DNA of 64,000 nt from Pseudomonas sp. FP2196 (lineage in GTDB: Bacteria > Pseudomonadota > Gammaproteobacteria > Pseudomonadales > Pseudomonadaceae), in NCBI RefSeq assembly GCF_030687715.1, contig NZ_CP117445.1:127501-191500 (forward strand). The letters are read 5' to 3'. The notes beneath the pieces were generated by a model that had not been told where the DNA came from, did not search any database, and saw only the letters and a list, made by a program, of their open reading frames with translations. The translations under genes and the position numbers were made by a program. Shown piece by piece: positions 49,315 to 57,808 of this stretch. Within the stretch, counting starts at the first letter, position 1. Every line of letters begins with the position of its first letter.

Positions 49315-50885
49315 TGGGTGTTGAATCGACAGGCCTCATCGCTGGCAAGCCAGCTCCCACAACGTCCACCGTCGGGGCGAAACAATTCGGTCAACCTGCA
49401 CAATCCCTGTGGGAGCTGGCTTGCCAGCGATTGGGCCAGTGGCAGCCACTCACCTTAAGTACCTTGCTCGCAGTAAGTCTCAGCGCCTGCACAGTGGGGC
49501 CTGACTTCCAAAAGCCCGAAACCAGACAAATCGCCGATTGGGCAAAACCGAGCAAATCCGCCCCCGGTCAAGCCATCAGCGAACCGTTGAACGAACGCTG
49601 GTGGGAAGTCTTCAACGACCCGCAACTGTCGGCCCTTACCCAGCGCGCCGTGAAGAGCAACCTCAATCTGCAACTGGCCAGCAGCCGTCTGCAACAAAGC
49701 CGCGCGGCGCGTCAGGTGATCAGCGCCGATCGTTACCCGAACACCGCCGCTACCGGCAGCTACGCACGCAAACGCAACAGCGGCGAAGGTCTCAACGATC
49801 CGTCCGGAAACAACGGCGATTCCGCGTTCAATCTGTGGGACGCCGGTTTTTCCGCCTCGTGGGAGCTGGATTTCTGGGGCCGCGTGCGCCGCGAAACCGA
49901 AGCGGCCGACGCCAACCTCGAAGTCGCCGAAAACGACCGTCGTGGTGTGCTGCTCGCTGTGCTCGCAGACACTGCGCAGAACTACATCCAGTTGCGCGGC
50001 GTGCAGAACACCCGCGCCGTTACCGAGCAAAACCTCGACGTTGCTCGCCACAGTCTGAATCTCTCGCAACTGCGCCTGAACGATGGCGTGGCCACCGACC
50101 TGGACGTCGCCGAAGCCGCCGCGCAAGTCGCGGCCATCGAGTCGCGATTGCCGGCGCTGGAACAACGCCAATCGCAACTGATCAACGCGCTCAGCCTGTT
50201 GATGGGCGAGCCGCCGCAAGCTTTGGCCAACGAGTTATCCACAGACGCGGCGGTGCCGCAGTCGCCGCTCAAAGTCGCCATCGGCCTGCCGTCGCAACTG
50301 GCTGAGCGCCGTCCGGACATCCGCCAGGCCGAGGCACGGCTGCACGCCGCCACTGCCTACATCGGCGTGGCCAAGGGCGATTTCTACCCGCGCATCACCC
50401 TGTCCGGCAACCTCGGCTCGCAAGCGATGCAGTTGAGTGACTTCGGTTCGTGGGGCTCGCGCGCGTTCGGTATCGGCCCGCAATTCAGCCTGCCGCTGTT
50501 CGACGGCGGCCGCCTGCGCGGCATGTTGCAACTGCGCGAAGCCCAGCAACAGGAAGCCGCCATCGGCTATCAGCAAACCGTACTGCGCGCCTGGCACGAA
50601 ATCGACGATCAACTGACCGCCTACAACGCCAGCCAGCGTCGCCGCGACAGCCTCGCCGAAGCCGTGCGCCAGAACCAGATCGCCCTGCGCACCGCGCAAC
50701 AGCAATACGTCGAAGGCGTGGTCGATTTCGTCAACGTGCTCACCGTGCAGAGCGCGTTGCTCGCGACTCAGGAGCAGTGGGTGGAAAGCTCCACCGGGGT
50801 TTCGTTGGCGATGGTCGGGTTGTATCGGGCGCTGGGCGGAGGATGGGAGTCGGTGTATCCGGCAGCAGAAATGGTGCAACGGTAG
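49311..50885 (+). CDS. NodT/OprM-family outer-membrane lipoprotein channel of the efflux pump; 5' end altered by a REPIN
   Basis: The open frame encodes up to 524 residues of a TolC-like outer-membrane factor. It has a lipobox LSAC followed by TVGPDF, and two efflux repeats (about 105-300 and 315-510 of the long frame), with typical RPDIRQAEARL. If translation begins at the ATG at 49311, which overlaps the adaptor stop, a REPIN is translated as about 40 residues ahead of the signal sequence, which would be unusual for export. A TTG at 49431 would give MGQWQPLTLSTLLAVSLSAC, a short signal peptide lacking basic residues. The true start is uncertain. The gene is otherwise intact and completes the EmrAB-OMF set. 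Confidence 0.85.
   Translation: MMGVESTGLIAGKPAPTTSTVGAKQFGQPAQSLWELACQRLGQWQPLTLSTLLAVSLSACTVGPDFQKPETRQIADWAKPSKSAPGQAISEPLNERWWEVFNDPQLSALTQRAVKSNLNLQLASSRLQQSRAARQVISADRYPNTAATGSYARKRNSGEGLNDPSGNNGDSAFNLWDAGFSASWELDFWGRVRRETEAADANLEVAENDRRGVLLAVLADTAQNYIQLRGVQNTRAVTEQNLDVARHSLNLSQLRLNDGVATDLDVAEAAAQVAAIESRLPALEQRQSQLINALSLLMGEPPQALANELSTDAAVPQSPLKVAIGLPSQLAERRPDIRQAEARLHAATAYIGVAKGDFYPRITLSGNLGSQAMQLSDFGSWGSRAFGIGPQFSLPLFDGGRLRGMLQLREAQQQEAAIGYQQTVLRAWHEIDDQLTAYNASQRRRDSLAEAVRQNQIALRTAQQQYVEGVVDFVNVLTVQSALLATQEQWVESSTGVSLAMVGLYRALGGGWESVYPAAEMVQR
49330..49435. repeat. REPIN palindrome overlapping the 5' coding region of the outer-membrane efflux gene
   Basis: Inverted REP cores CATCGCTGGCAAGCCAGCTC (49338-49357) and GTGGGAGCTGGCTTGCCAGC (about 49410-49429) flank a spacer. 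The class is the same as at 58458-58563. Its position just after the adaptor stop and before the lipoprotein signal is unusual, as it lies inside the annotated reading frame. Confidence 0.85.
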
Positions 50886-51110
50886 CGGACGTCGTGAACT
50901 AATCGTCGGGTGGTTGAGGTCGTCAGGATTTGTCCGGCAAATCTGCCATCCCCTTGAGCAACTCAATCGCCAACCGAAGGACAATCGTCGAAGTCTGAGT
51001 TTTGATCAATCCGCAGGTGTGTCCAGTGGGCGGATTTCCCTGCGCCAGCGGTGTGCCGAACTAGACTCAAAGACACGGCAACAACGTTCAGCGCAACACC
51101 GAGGTGCATC

Positions 51111-51572
51111 ATGCGTATGGCCAAAAAGGTGCAAAGCAGCCTGACCCGGGCGCATTGCGAATATGACATCGTCGCCCACCGGCACTCGTCCAGCAGCCTC
51201 GAAACCGCAAGGGTTTCCGGAGTGCCCGCCGAGCGCGTGGCGAAATCGGTGATCCTCGACGACCACCACGGGCATTACCTGATGACGGTGCTGCCGGCCA
51301 GCCATCACCTGGACTTGAGCAAGGTACGCAACAGCGGCGAATGGCAACTGACTCGCGAAAGCAATCTGGCGCACATCTTCGACGACTGCGAACGCGGCGC
51401 GGTGCCGCCGCTGGGTGATTCCTATGGCCTGGATATGGTCATTGATCCACTGCTGACCCGGCAGAAAGATATTTATCTGGAGGCTGGCAACCATAACTAC
51501 CTGCTGCACATGAGCATGCCCGAGTTTTTGAAAATGGTGCCGCATGCCGAGGTGCGGGAGTTGAGTTATTAA
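51111..51572 (+). CDS. YbaK/ProX-domain aminoacyl-tRNA deacylase-like protein
   Basis: This 153-residue protein matches the YbaK/EbsC editing-domain family, which hydrolyses mischarged tRNAs such as Cys-tRNA-Pro or Ala-tRNA-Pro. Supporting segments are the N-terminal HCEYDIVAHRHSSSSLETA, AERVAKSVILDD with the conserved Lys, and the GAVPPLGDSYGLDMVID loop. GAGGTG lies just before the ATG. An upstream in-frame ATG at 51051 would add 20 residues without support. It stands alone between the efflux gene and a REPIN. Confidence 0.85.
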   Translation: MRMAKKVQSSLTRAHCEYDIVAHRHSSSSLETARVSGVPAERVAKSVILDDHHGHYLMTVLPASHHLDLSKVRNSGEWQLTRESNLAHIFDDCERGAVPPLGDSYGLDMVIDPLLTRQKDIYLEAGNHNYLLHMSMPEFLKMVPHAEVRELSY

Positions 51573-51589
51573 TGTTGCGGCGCTGCCAC

Positions 51590-51662
51590 TGAGGCCATCG
51601 CGAGCAGGCTCGCTCCCACAGGGGATCGCAGTCAAACTGTGGGAGAGAGCCTGCTCGCGAAA
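51590..51662. repeat. REPIN palindrome, CTGCTCGCGA class
   Basis: Inverted cores CCATCGCGAGCAGGCTCGCT (51596-51615) and GGGAGAGAGCCTGCTCGCGA (51641-51660) flank a short spacer. It lies about 20 nt after the YbaK-like gene. Confidence 0.85.
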
Positions 51663-51699
51663 ATTTTTCCAGACACCACTCTTTCCAAGGAATCGCGCA

Positions 51700-51945
51700 A
51701 TGGAAAATCCTACCCACAGCCTGCCATCCCTCTTCAAACAACTCGGCCTGGACAACGACCCCACCGGCATCGAGCAATTCATCGCCACTCATTCCCCACT
51801 CAAACCCGAACTGCATCTGGCCGATGCGTTTTTCTGGAGCAAGAGTCAGGCAGATTTTTTGCGCGACGAGATTCTGGATGACGCTGATTGGGCGGAGGTG
51901 GTGGATCAGTTGGATGTGTTGTTGCGTAAGGGGCGGGCGGGGTAG
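51700..51945 (+). CDS. DUF2789 family protein
   Basis: This is a small acidic cytosolic protein of 81 residues matching the DUF2789 pattern: MENPTHSLPSLFKQLGLDND, then FIATHSPL and LADAFFWSKSQADFLRDE. A good site AAGGA precedes the ATG. The family is common in gammaproteobacteria and has no known function. It is flanked by a REPIN upstream and a toxin-antitoxin pair downstream. Confidence 0.85.
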   Translation: MENPTHSLPSLFKQLGLDNDPTGIEQFIATHSPLKPELHLADAFFWSKSQADFLRDEILDDADWAEVVDQLDVLLRKGRAG

Positions 51946-52037
51946 CCAACGCGCAACCGCATGGCGCCTGACTGTTTTTACGGTTGTCGATGCGCTAAAA
52001 ATGGACCAGTATTGCGACCTCAATTGAGGTCTTTATT

Positions 52038-52283
52038 ATGCAAAGTATTCTGGCCGATATGGCCGTCAGTGTTTCCGAGTTAAAGAAAAACCCTACAGCA
52101 GTGCTTAGCGGCGCACATGGCGGAGCTGTGGCTGTTTTGAACCATAATCGCGTCATGGGCTACATGGTGCCTGCCGATGTTTACGAAGCGATGATGGAGC
52201 GGCTTGATGATTTGGAGCTGGCTGAAATTGTTCGTTCGCGCAGCCATGAAACGCCCATTTCGGTAAGCCTGGATGACCTATAA
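52038..52283 (+). CDS. RelB/Phd-YefM-type antitoxin
   Basis: This 81-residue DNA-binding antitoxin has a Phd/YefM-type N-terminus (DMAVSVSELKKNPTAVLSGA, then VAVLNHNRVMGYMVP) and an acidic C-terminal tail that would wrap the toxin. GAGGT lies 8 nt before the ATG. It overlaps the downstream toxin frame by 11 nt, as usual for coupled RelBE-type operons. The antitoxin itself is intact. Confidence 0.88.
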   Translation: MQSILADMAVSVSELKKNPTAVLSGAHGGAVAVLNHNRVMGYMVPADVYEAMMERLDDLELAEIVRSRSHETPISVSLDDL

Positions 52284-52554
52284 GCTCGAATTTCTGCCAT
52301 CTGCTCATAAAGAGTGGAACAAGCTGGGTCATACGCTCCGGGATTAATTCAAGAAAAAGCTCGCGGAAAGATTGGCGCTTCCGAGAGTGTCAGCGGATGC
52401 ACTCCATGGCATGCCGGACTGTTACAAAATCAAACTCAAGGCCTCTGGCTACAGATTGGTCTATCAAGTAATCGATGCGCGAGTCGTCGTTTCTGTAGTC
52501 GCGGTAGGAAAACGCGAGCGCAGCAGCGTGTACGCGAATGCAAAAAAACGCTGA
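52273..52554 (+). pseudogene. RelE/ParE-type toxin, interrupted by a nonsense codon
   Basis: The reading frame starts MTYKLEFLPSAHKEW at 52273, overlapping the antitoxin. It meets TAA at 52345-52347 (codon 25) and then continues in the same frame as FKKKLAERLALPRV and YKIKLKASGYRLVYQV, with RVVVSVVAVGKRER, to a stop at 52552-52554. Together these make a normal RelE of about 93 residues. The codon at that place is usually Gln in related toxins, so a single C-to-T change (CAA to TAA) explains it. Internal initiation at a TTG at 52372 would yield only a fragment. The toxin is probably inactive. Confidence 0.82.
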
Positions 52555-52607
52555 GTACACCCCGGCGTGTCCCTTCCTTTCGGCCAACAGCCAATTTGTT
52601 TCAAAAC

Positions 52608-52655
52608 TTGACTGAATTTCCCCACCAATGCGATATTGATAGTTAGCAAACTAAC
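52608..52655 (+). promoter_or_regulatory. Promoter and palindromic operator of the marR-efflux operon
   Basis: A possible -35 TTGACT (52608-52613) and -10 GATATT (52632-52637, spacing 18) are followed by the inverted repeat GTTAG-CAAA-CTAAC at 52642-52655. The repeat is suited to binding by the MarR protein encoded immediately downstream. Confidence 0.55.
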
Positions 52656-52658
52656 AGT

Positions 52659-53126
52659 GTGCATTTTCCCGTGTCCGATTCCCTCGACGCTCTCCAGATG
52701 AACATCAGCAGTGCCATGGTGGTGGCCGCCAGGCATTGGCGGAAGATCTGCCAGACCACGCTGGTCAATTACGGAATCTCCGAAGCCTGCGCCGTACCGT
52801 TGTTGATGATCGGCCGGTTGGGTGAGGGCGTGCGTCAGGTGCAGGTGGCGCAAGCGGCCGGGATGGAGAGTCCGTCGCTGGTGCGTCTGCTCGATCAGTT
52901 GTGCCATTCGGGCTACGTCTGCCGCACTGAAGATGCGCAGGATCGTCGCGCCAAATGCCTGAGCCTGACCGACACCGGCCGGGAACTGGTGCAAGCGGTG
53001 GAAATCGAACTGGTGCGCTTGCGTCACGAGGTGCTCGAAGGGATCGATCAGAGCGATCTGGAAGCTACGCTTCGGGTACTCAGAGCTTTTGAGGCGGCCA
53101 ATCCGCCGTTGGTGGTCAATTCTTGA
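52659..53126 (+). CDS. MarR-family transcriptional regulator
   Basis: This regulator of about 155 residues has a winged helix-turn-helix (VRQVQVAQAAGMESPSLVRLLDQL) and the wing with DAQDRRAKCLSLTDTG, typical of MarR proteins. It is the first gene of a five-gene operon encoding an efflux system (FUSC protein, DUF1656 protein, adaptor, outer-membrane factor), and its stop overlaps the start of the next gene (TTGA). It probably represses this operon until an aromatic or phenolic ligand binds. The start could be GTG 52659 or GTG 52671. Confidence 0.9.
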   Translation: MHFPVSDSLDALQMNISSAMVVAARHWRKICQTTLVNYGISEACAVPLLMIGRLGEGVRQVQVAQAAGMESPSLVRLLDQLCHSGYVCRTEDAQDRRAKCLSLTDTGRELVQAVEIELVRLRHEVLEGIDQSDLEATLRVLRAFEAANPPLVVNS

Positions 53127-55186
53127 ACGGTTTTTTCACTGGCATTCCGCCGGCCCGGGACTGGTTCTACGGGATCCGCACTTTTGCAGCGTCGATGCTG
53201 GCGCTGTACATCGCCCTGCTTATGCAAATGCCGCGTCCGTATTGGGCGATGGCTACGGTGTACATCGTCTCCAGTCCGTTTCTCGGGCCGACCAGTTCCA
53301 AAGCCTTGTACCGCGCAGTCGGCACTTTTCTCGGTGCGGCGGCGGCGGTTTTTTTCGTGCCGATGTTTGTGCAGAGTCCTTATGTGCTGGTGGTGGTCAT
53401 CGCGTTGTGGACGGGGATTTTGCTGTTTCTGTCCCTGCATCTGCGCACGGCCAACAGCTATGCGTTGATGCTCGCCGGTTACACCTTGCCGCTGATTGCC
53501 TTGCCGGTCGTGGATAACCCGCTGGCGGTGTGGGACGTCGCGGAAGCGCGCACCGAAGAGATCTTCCTCGGCATCGCCGTCGCCGCCGTGGTCGGTGCGA
53601 TGTTCTGGCCGCGACGCCTGGCGCCGGTGTTCAACGACGCCGTGGGCAAATGGTTCGCCGACGCTTCGACCTACAGCCTGAAATTTCTCAGCCGCGACGT
53701 GCAGCCCGAAGAAGTCACCGCGCTGCGCATGGCCATGGTCGCCAGTTTCAACAGCCTCGAATTGATGATCGGCCAGTTGCCCCACGAAGGTTCTCGGCCG
53801 CAAACCGTGCGTAACACCAAGGAGTTGCGCGGGCGGATGATTCATTTGCTGCCGGTGATCGATGCGCTGGAAGATTCGCTGTACGCCCTTGAGCGGCGCA
53901 CGCCTGAATTGGTGGAAAAGTTTGCGCCACTGCTCACCGCGACGCGCGAATGGCTCGCGCACAAGGACGCCGATCTCGGTCGCTGGCAAGCGTTGAAAGA
54001 TCAGCTCGAAGCCCTGCAACCGAGCGCTGAAGCGTTGGAGGATCGCAAGCAGTTGCTGTTCTCAAACGCCTTGTATCGTCTCGGTGAATTCATCGATCTT
54101 TGGCAGGACTGCCGCAGCCTTCAGGACGCGATCCTCTGCGAACGTCAGGACAGCTGGCGCGCGGTTTACCGGCACTGGCGCCTCGGTCGTCTGACGCCGT
54201 TCATTGACCGTGGGCTGATGCTGTATTCAGTGGCCTCGACCATTCTGGCGATCATTGTCGCCTCGGTGCTGTGGATTCTGCTCGGCTGGCCGGACGGCGG
54301 CAGTGCGGTGATTCTGGCGGCGGTGGCGTGCAGCTTCTTCGCCTCGATGGACGACCCGGCGCCGCAGATTTACCGGTTCTTTTTCTGGACGGGCATGTCG
54401 GTGCTGTTCGCCAGTCTCTATCTGTTTCTGATTCTGCCTAACCTGCATGACTTCCCGATGCTGGTGTTGGCGTTTGCCATCCCGTTCATCTGCGTCGGCA
54501 CGCTGACGGTGCAGCCGCGTTTCTACCTCGGCATGCTCCTGACGCTGGTCAACACCTCATCGTTCATCAGTATTCAGGGCGCGTATGACGCGGACTTCTT
54601 CGCCTTCGTGAACTCCAACCTCGCGGGGCCGATGGGCCTGTTGTTCGCGTTCATCTGGACACTGGTGGCGCGCCCGTTCGGCGCCGAGCTGGCGGCCAAG
54701 CGCCTGACCCGGTTCAGTTGGAAAGACATCGTCAACATGACTAAACCGGCGAATCTGGCCGAACACCGGCAATTGGGCGTGCAACTGCTCGATCGCCTGA
54801 TGCAGCACCTGCCACGTCTGGCCCTGACCGGCCAGGACACCGGTATCGCCATGCGCGAAGTGCGCGTCGGCCTGAACCTGCTTGATTTGCTCGCCTATAC
54901 CCCACGGGTCACCGGCGTGCCGAAGACGCTGTTGCAGCAAGTGGTCGCCGAGGTCGGCGAGTATTTCCGTGCCTGTCTCAAGGCTGGTGAACGCTTGTCG
55001 GCGCCGAGCCCTTTGCTGATGACCCTGGACCGCACCCGCCGCGCACTCAATGGCCATGGCGACGAAGAAACCCGTCTACACCTGTTGCACGCCTTGAGTG
55101 GTTTGCGTCTGGCGTTGCTGCCGGGCGTCGAATTCGTCTCCAGCGCCGAGCCCGAAGAACCGCTGCCCGATGGAGCGCCCCTATGA
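53123..55186 (+). CDS. FUSC-family inner-membrane efflux protein (AaeB-like)
   Basis: This 687-residue fusaric-acid-resistance type transporter has two blocks of about five to six helices (about 15-160 and about 355-520) separated by a cytosolic region, as in AaeB. AaeB-like proteins export aromatic carboxylic acids with an AaeA adaptor. Translation starts at TTG 53123, overlapping the marR stop, and the gene ends in an ATGA overlap with the DUF1656 gene. Substrate unknown. Confidence 0.9.
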   Translation: MNGFFTGIPPARDWFYGIRTFAASMLALYIALLMQMPRPYWAMATVYIVSSPFLGPTSSKALYRAVGTFLGAAAAVFFVPMFVQSPYVLVVVIALWTGILLFLSLHLRTANSYALMLAGYTLPLIALPVVDNPLAVWDVAEARTEEIFLGIAVAAVVGAMFWPRRLAPVFNDAVGKWFADASTYSLKFLSRDVQPEEVTALRMAMVASFNSLELMIGQLPHEGSRPQTVRNTKELRGRMIHLLPVIDALEDSLYALERRTPELVEKFAPLLTATREWLAHKDADLGRWQALKDQLEALQPSAEALEDRKQLLFSNALYRLGEFIDLWQDCRSLQDAILCERQDSWRAVYRHWRLGRLTPFIDRGLMLYSVASTILAIIVASVLWILLGWPDGGSAVILAAVACSFFASMDDPAPQIYRFFFWTGMSVLFASLYLFLILPNLHDFPMLVLAFAIPFICVGTLTVQPRFYLGMLLTLVNTSSFISIQGAYDADFFAFVNSNLAGPMGLLFAFIWTLVARPFGAELAAKRLTRFSWKDIVNMTKPANLAEHRQLGVQLLDRLMQHLPRLALTGQDTGIAMREVRVGLNLLDLLAYTPRVTGVPKTLLQQVVAEVGEYFRACLKAGERLSAPSPLLMTLDRTRRALNGHGDEETRLHLLHALSGLRLALLPGVEFVSSAEPEEPLPDGAPL

Positions 55187-55392
55187 TCGGTGATCTGGAC
55201 ATCAGCGGCATTTTCCTGCCGACCCTGCTGGTGTTGATGGGCATCACTTATGTGCTGTTTCTGCTGGTGCACAGCGTGCTCACGCGGCTGCACTTTTACC
55301 GTCTGGTCTGGCACCGGGCATTGTTCAACGTGGCGCTCTACGCCGTGCTGCTGTACGGCGTGGACTCACTCAGTCGATACCTGATGACATGA
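55183..55392 (+). CDS. DUF1656 small membrane protein (AaeX-like)
   Basis: This 69-residue protein has two membrane helices (about 10-30 and 45-62) and the family opening DLDISGIFLPTLLVL. AaeX/DUF1656 proteins are found with AaeAB-type pumps and their exact role is unknown. ATGA overlaps link it to the gene before and the adaptor after. Confidence 0.88.
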   Translation: MIGDLDISGIFLPTLLVLMGITYVLFLLVHSVLTRLHFYRLVWHRALFNVALYAVLLYGVDSLSRYLMT

Positions 55393-56276
55393 AAAAACCG
55401 TTTTTGACCATCGGTCGCGTGGTACTGACCCTGCTGATCGTGACTTTTGCCGTTGTCCTCGTCTGGCGCATGGTGATGTATTACATGTTCGCCCCCTGGA
55501 CCCGTGACGGCCACATCCGTGCCGACATCATCCAGATCGCCCCGGACGTGTCCGGGCTGATCCAGCAGGTCGAGGTGAAGGACAACCAGTTGATCAAGCG
55601 CGGCCAGGTGCTGTTCAGCATCGACCAGGACCGTTTCAAACTGGCCCTGCGTCAGGCCAAGGCCGCCGTTGCTGATCGCGAAGAAACCCTGGCCCAGGCG
55701 CAGCGTGAAGCCAAGCGCAACCGGGGCCTCGGTAATCTGGTGCCGGCCGAGCAACTGGAAGAAAGCCAATCGAAAGTCGCCCGTGCGCAATCGGCATTGG
55801 CCGAAGCCATGGTCACGGTGGACAGCGCCCAGCTCAATCTCGACCGCTCTGTGATCCGCAGTCCGGTAGACGGCTACGTCAACGACCGCGCGCCGCGCAC
55901 GCAGGAATTTGTCACCGCCGGGCGCCCGGTGTTGTCGGTGGTCGACAGCAACTCGTTCCACATCGACGGCTATTTCGAAGAAACCAAACTCGACGGCATT
56001 CATGTCGGCCAATCGGTGGATATCCGCGTGATCGGCGACCGCGCCAGGTTGCGCGGGCATGTTGAAAGCATCGTCGCCGGTATCGAAGACCGTGACCGCA
56101 CCAGCGGCAGTAACCTGCTGCCCAACGTCAACCCGGCGTTCAGCTGGGTACGGCTGGCGCAGCGGATTCCGGTGCGCATCGCTTTCGATGATGTACCGGC
56201 TGACTTCCGCATGATTGCCGGGCGCACGGCCACCGTTTCGATCATCGACGATCAAAAGCAGGAGCCTGCGCAATGA
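55389..56276 (+). CDS. HlyD/AaeA-family periplasmic adaptor
   Basis: This 295-residue membrane-fusion protein has an N-terminal helix (about 8-30), followed by APWTRDGHIRADIIQIAPDVSG, the hallmark opening of AaeA/EmrA-like adaptors. A coiled coil (about 85-145) and the barrel motif DSNSFHIDGYFEETKL follow. It is in an ATGA overlap on both sides, so it belongs tightly to this efflux operon. Confidence 0.92.
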   Translation: MKKPFLTIGRVVLTLLIVTFAVVLVWRMVMYYMFAPWTRDGHIRADIIQIAPDVSGLIQQVEVKDNQLIKRGQVLFSIDQDRFKLALRQAKAAVADREETLAQAQREAKRNRGLGNLVPAEQLEESQSKVARAQSALAEAMVTVDSAQLNLDRSVIRSPVDGYVNDRAPRTQEFVTAGRPVLSVVDSNSFHIDGYFEETKLDGIHVGQSVDIRVIGDRARLRGHVESIVAGIEDRDRTSGSNLLPNVNPAFSWVRLAQRIPVRIAFDDVPADFRMIAGRTATVSIIDDQKQEPAQ

Positions 56277-57715
56277 ACAGGGCCCTGATGATCGCCGGGT
56301 TGGGCGTGATGCTTTCGGCCTGCCAGATGGTCGGGCCGGACTATCAGGTGCCCGATGACGCGGCGATTCAGCGCAAGGATTTTCAGGGCGAACTGGCCGT
56401 TGCGGGCAAACCGGTGGTGTCGGCGCCGGTGCCGGCGGACTGGTGGCGGCTTTACAAGGATCCGCGACTGGATCAACTGGTGCAGCAAGCCATGGCGTCC
56501 AACACTGATTTGCGTGTAGCAGCGGCGAACCTGCAACGGGCTCGCGCGCAAGTCGATGAGGCCGAAGCAGCAGGTGGCTGGAGCGCAGGCGTGAAGATGG
56601 GCGCCCAGCGTTTGCAGGAATCCGGTCAGGCGTTTTTGCTGCCGGAAAAAGTCCCGGTCGACAACGTCGGCGATATTGGCATCAGCGCTTCTTATCAGTT
56701 CGATCTGTGGGGCACTCTGCAACGCGGTATCGAAGGCGCGAAGGCTAACGCCGACGCGACTCAAGCGGCGGCTGACACTGCACGCATCACGTTGGTGGCC
56801 GACGTGGTTCGCGCCTACACCCAGGTGTGTGCGGCCAATGAAGAACGGGAAATTGCCCAGCACTCCCTCGACCTGCAATCGCAAAGCACCACGCTGACCC
56901 AGCGTTTGCGTGACGCCGGGCGTGGAGATGAAACCCAGGTCACCCGTTCGCAAACCCAATTCAAATCCCTGCGTGCCGAGCTGCCGCGTTATGAAGCGGC
57001 GCGTCAGGCCGGGCTGTTCCGCCTGTCGATGCTGCTGGCCAAGCCTGTTGACCAGTTACCTGCCGGCACCGCGACCTGCGCCGAATTGCCGAAAATCGCC
57101 CAACTGGTGCCGGTCGGCGATGGTGCCGCACTGCTCAAACGTCGCCCGGATATTCGCCAGGCCGAGCGTCGCTTGGCGGCCTCGACTGCGGGCATCGGCG
57201 TCGCCACGGGCGAGCTGTACCCGGACATCAGCATCGGCGCGACCATCGGTACCGTCGGTCTTATTGACGACTTGGGTGACCCATCGACCAATCGCTGGGG
57301 TTTCGGCCCGTCACTGAGCTGGAAAGTGCCGACCAACGGCGCCCGCGCGCGAATCCGCGAAGCTGAAGCGTCGACCCAAGGCGCACTGGCGCATTTCGAC
57401 GGCGTGGTGCTCAACGCCATTCGCGAAACACAGACCGGTCTGGCCCAGTACAGCGCGTTGCTGCAGCGTCGTGACGCCCTGGCCGATGCCGAGCAGTCGG
57501 CAAAACTGGCCGCAGACCAGACGCACCGCTTCTTTCAGGCCGGCCGCGAGTCGTTCCTCGCCGACTTGCAAGCGACCCGCACTTACACCGATGTCACCGC
57601 GCAACTGGCCGCAGCCAACACTCAAGTTGCCATGAGCCAGATCGATTTGTTCCTCGCTTTGGGCGGCGGTTGGGAAAGCGGACGAACGCAAGCTTCAAGC
57701 CCGAGCAAACCCTGA
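56273..57715 (+). CDS. NodT/OprM-family outer-membrane lipoprotein channel
   Basis: This 480-residue outer-membrane factor has a lipoprotein signal peptide (MNRALMIAGLGVMLSAC), lipid-modified Cys17, and two efflux repeats. It carries RRPDIRQAERRLAA and C-terminal LALGGGWE. It completes the AaeAB-like tripartite pump. It has a normal N-terminus, in contrast to its paralogue at 49311. Confidence 0.92.
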   Translation: MNRALMIAGLGVMLSACQMVGPDYQVPDDAAIQRKDFQGELAVAGKPVVSAPVPADWWRLYKDPRLDQLVQQAMASNTDLRVAAANLQRARAQVDEAEAAGGWSAGVKMGAQRLQESGQAFLLPEKVPVDNVGDIGISASYQFDLWGTLQRGIEGAKANADATQAAADTARITLVADVVRAYTQVCAANEEREIAQHSLDLQSQSTTLTQRLRDAGRGDETQVTRSQTQFKSLRAELPRYEAARQAGLFRLSMLLAKPVDQLPAGTATCAELPKIAQLVPVGDGAALLKRRPDIRQAERRLAASTAGIGVATGELYPDISIGATIGTVGLIDDLGDPSTNRWGFGPSLSWKVPTNGARARIREAEASTQGALAHFDGVVLNAIRETQTGLAQYSALLQRRDALADAEQSAKLAADQTHRFFQAGRESFLADLQATRTYTDVTAQLAAANTQVAMSQIDLFLALGGGWESGRTQASSPSKP

Positions 57716-57740
57716 GGCCATAGCTATGCTTTGAAGAGTT

Positions 57741-57770
57741 GAAGGGGCGCCCCGTGCAAAGCGCCCCTTC
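57741..57770 (+). terminator. GC-rich hairpin after the efflux operon
   Basis: A perfect 10-bp stem GAAGGGGCGC / GCGCCCCTTC with a 10-nt loop begins 25 nt after the outer-membrane factor stop. No T-run follows, so it may be an RNA-stabilising or weak terminator structure. Confidence 0.55.
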
Positions 57771-57808
57771 AGCGCACATTGCTAGCGCTGGTCTAGGGGA
57801 AACCAATA

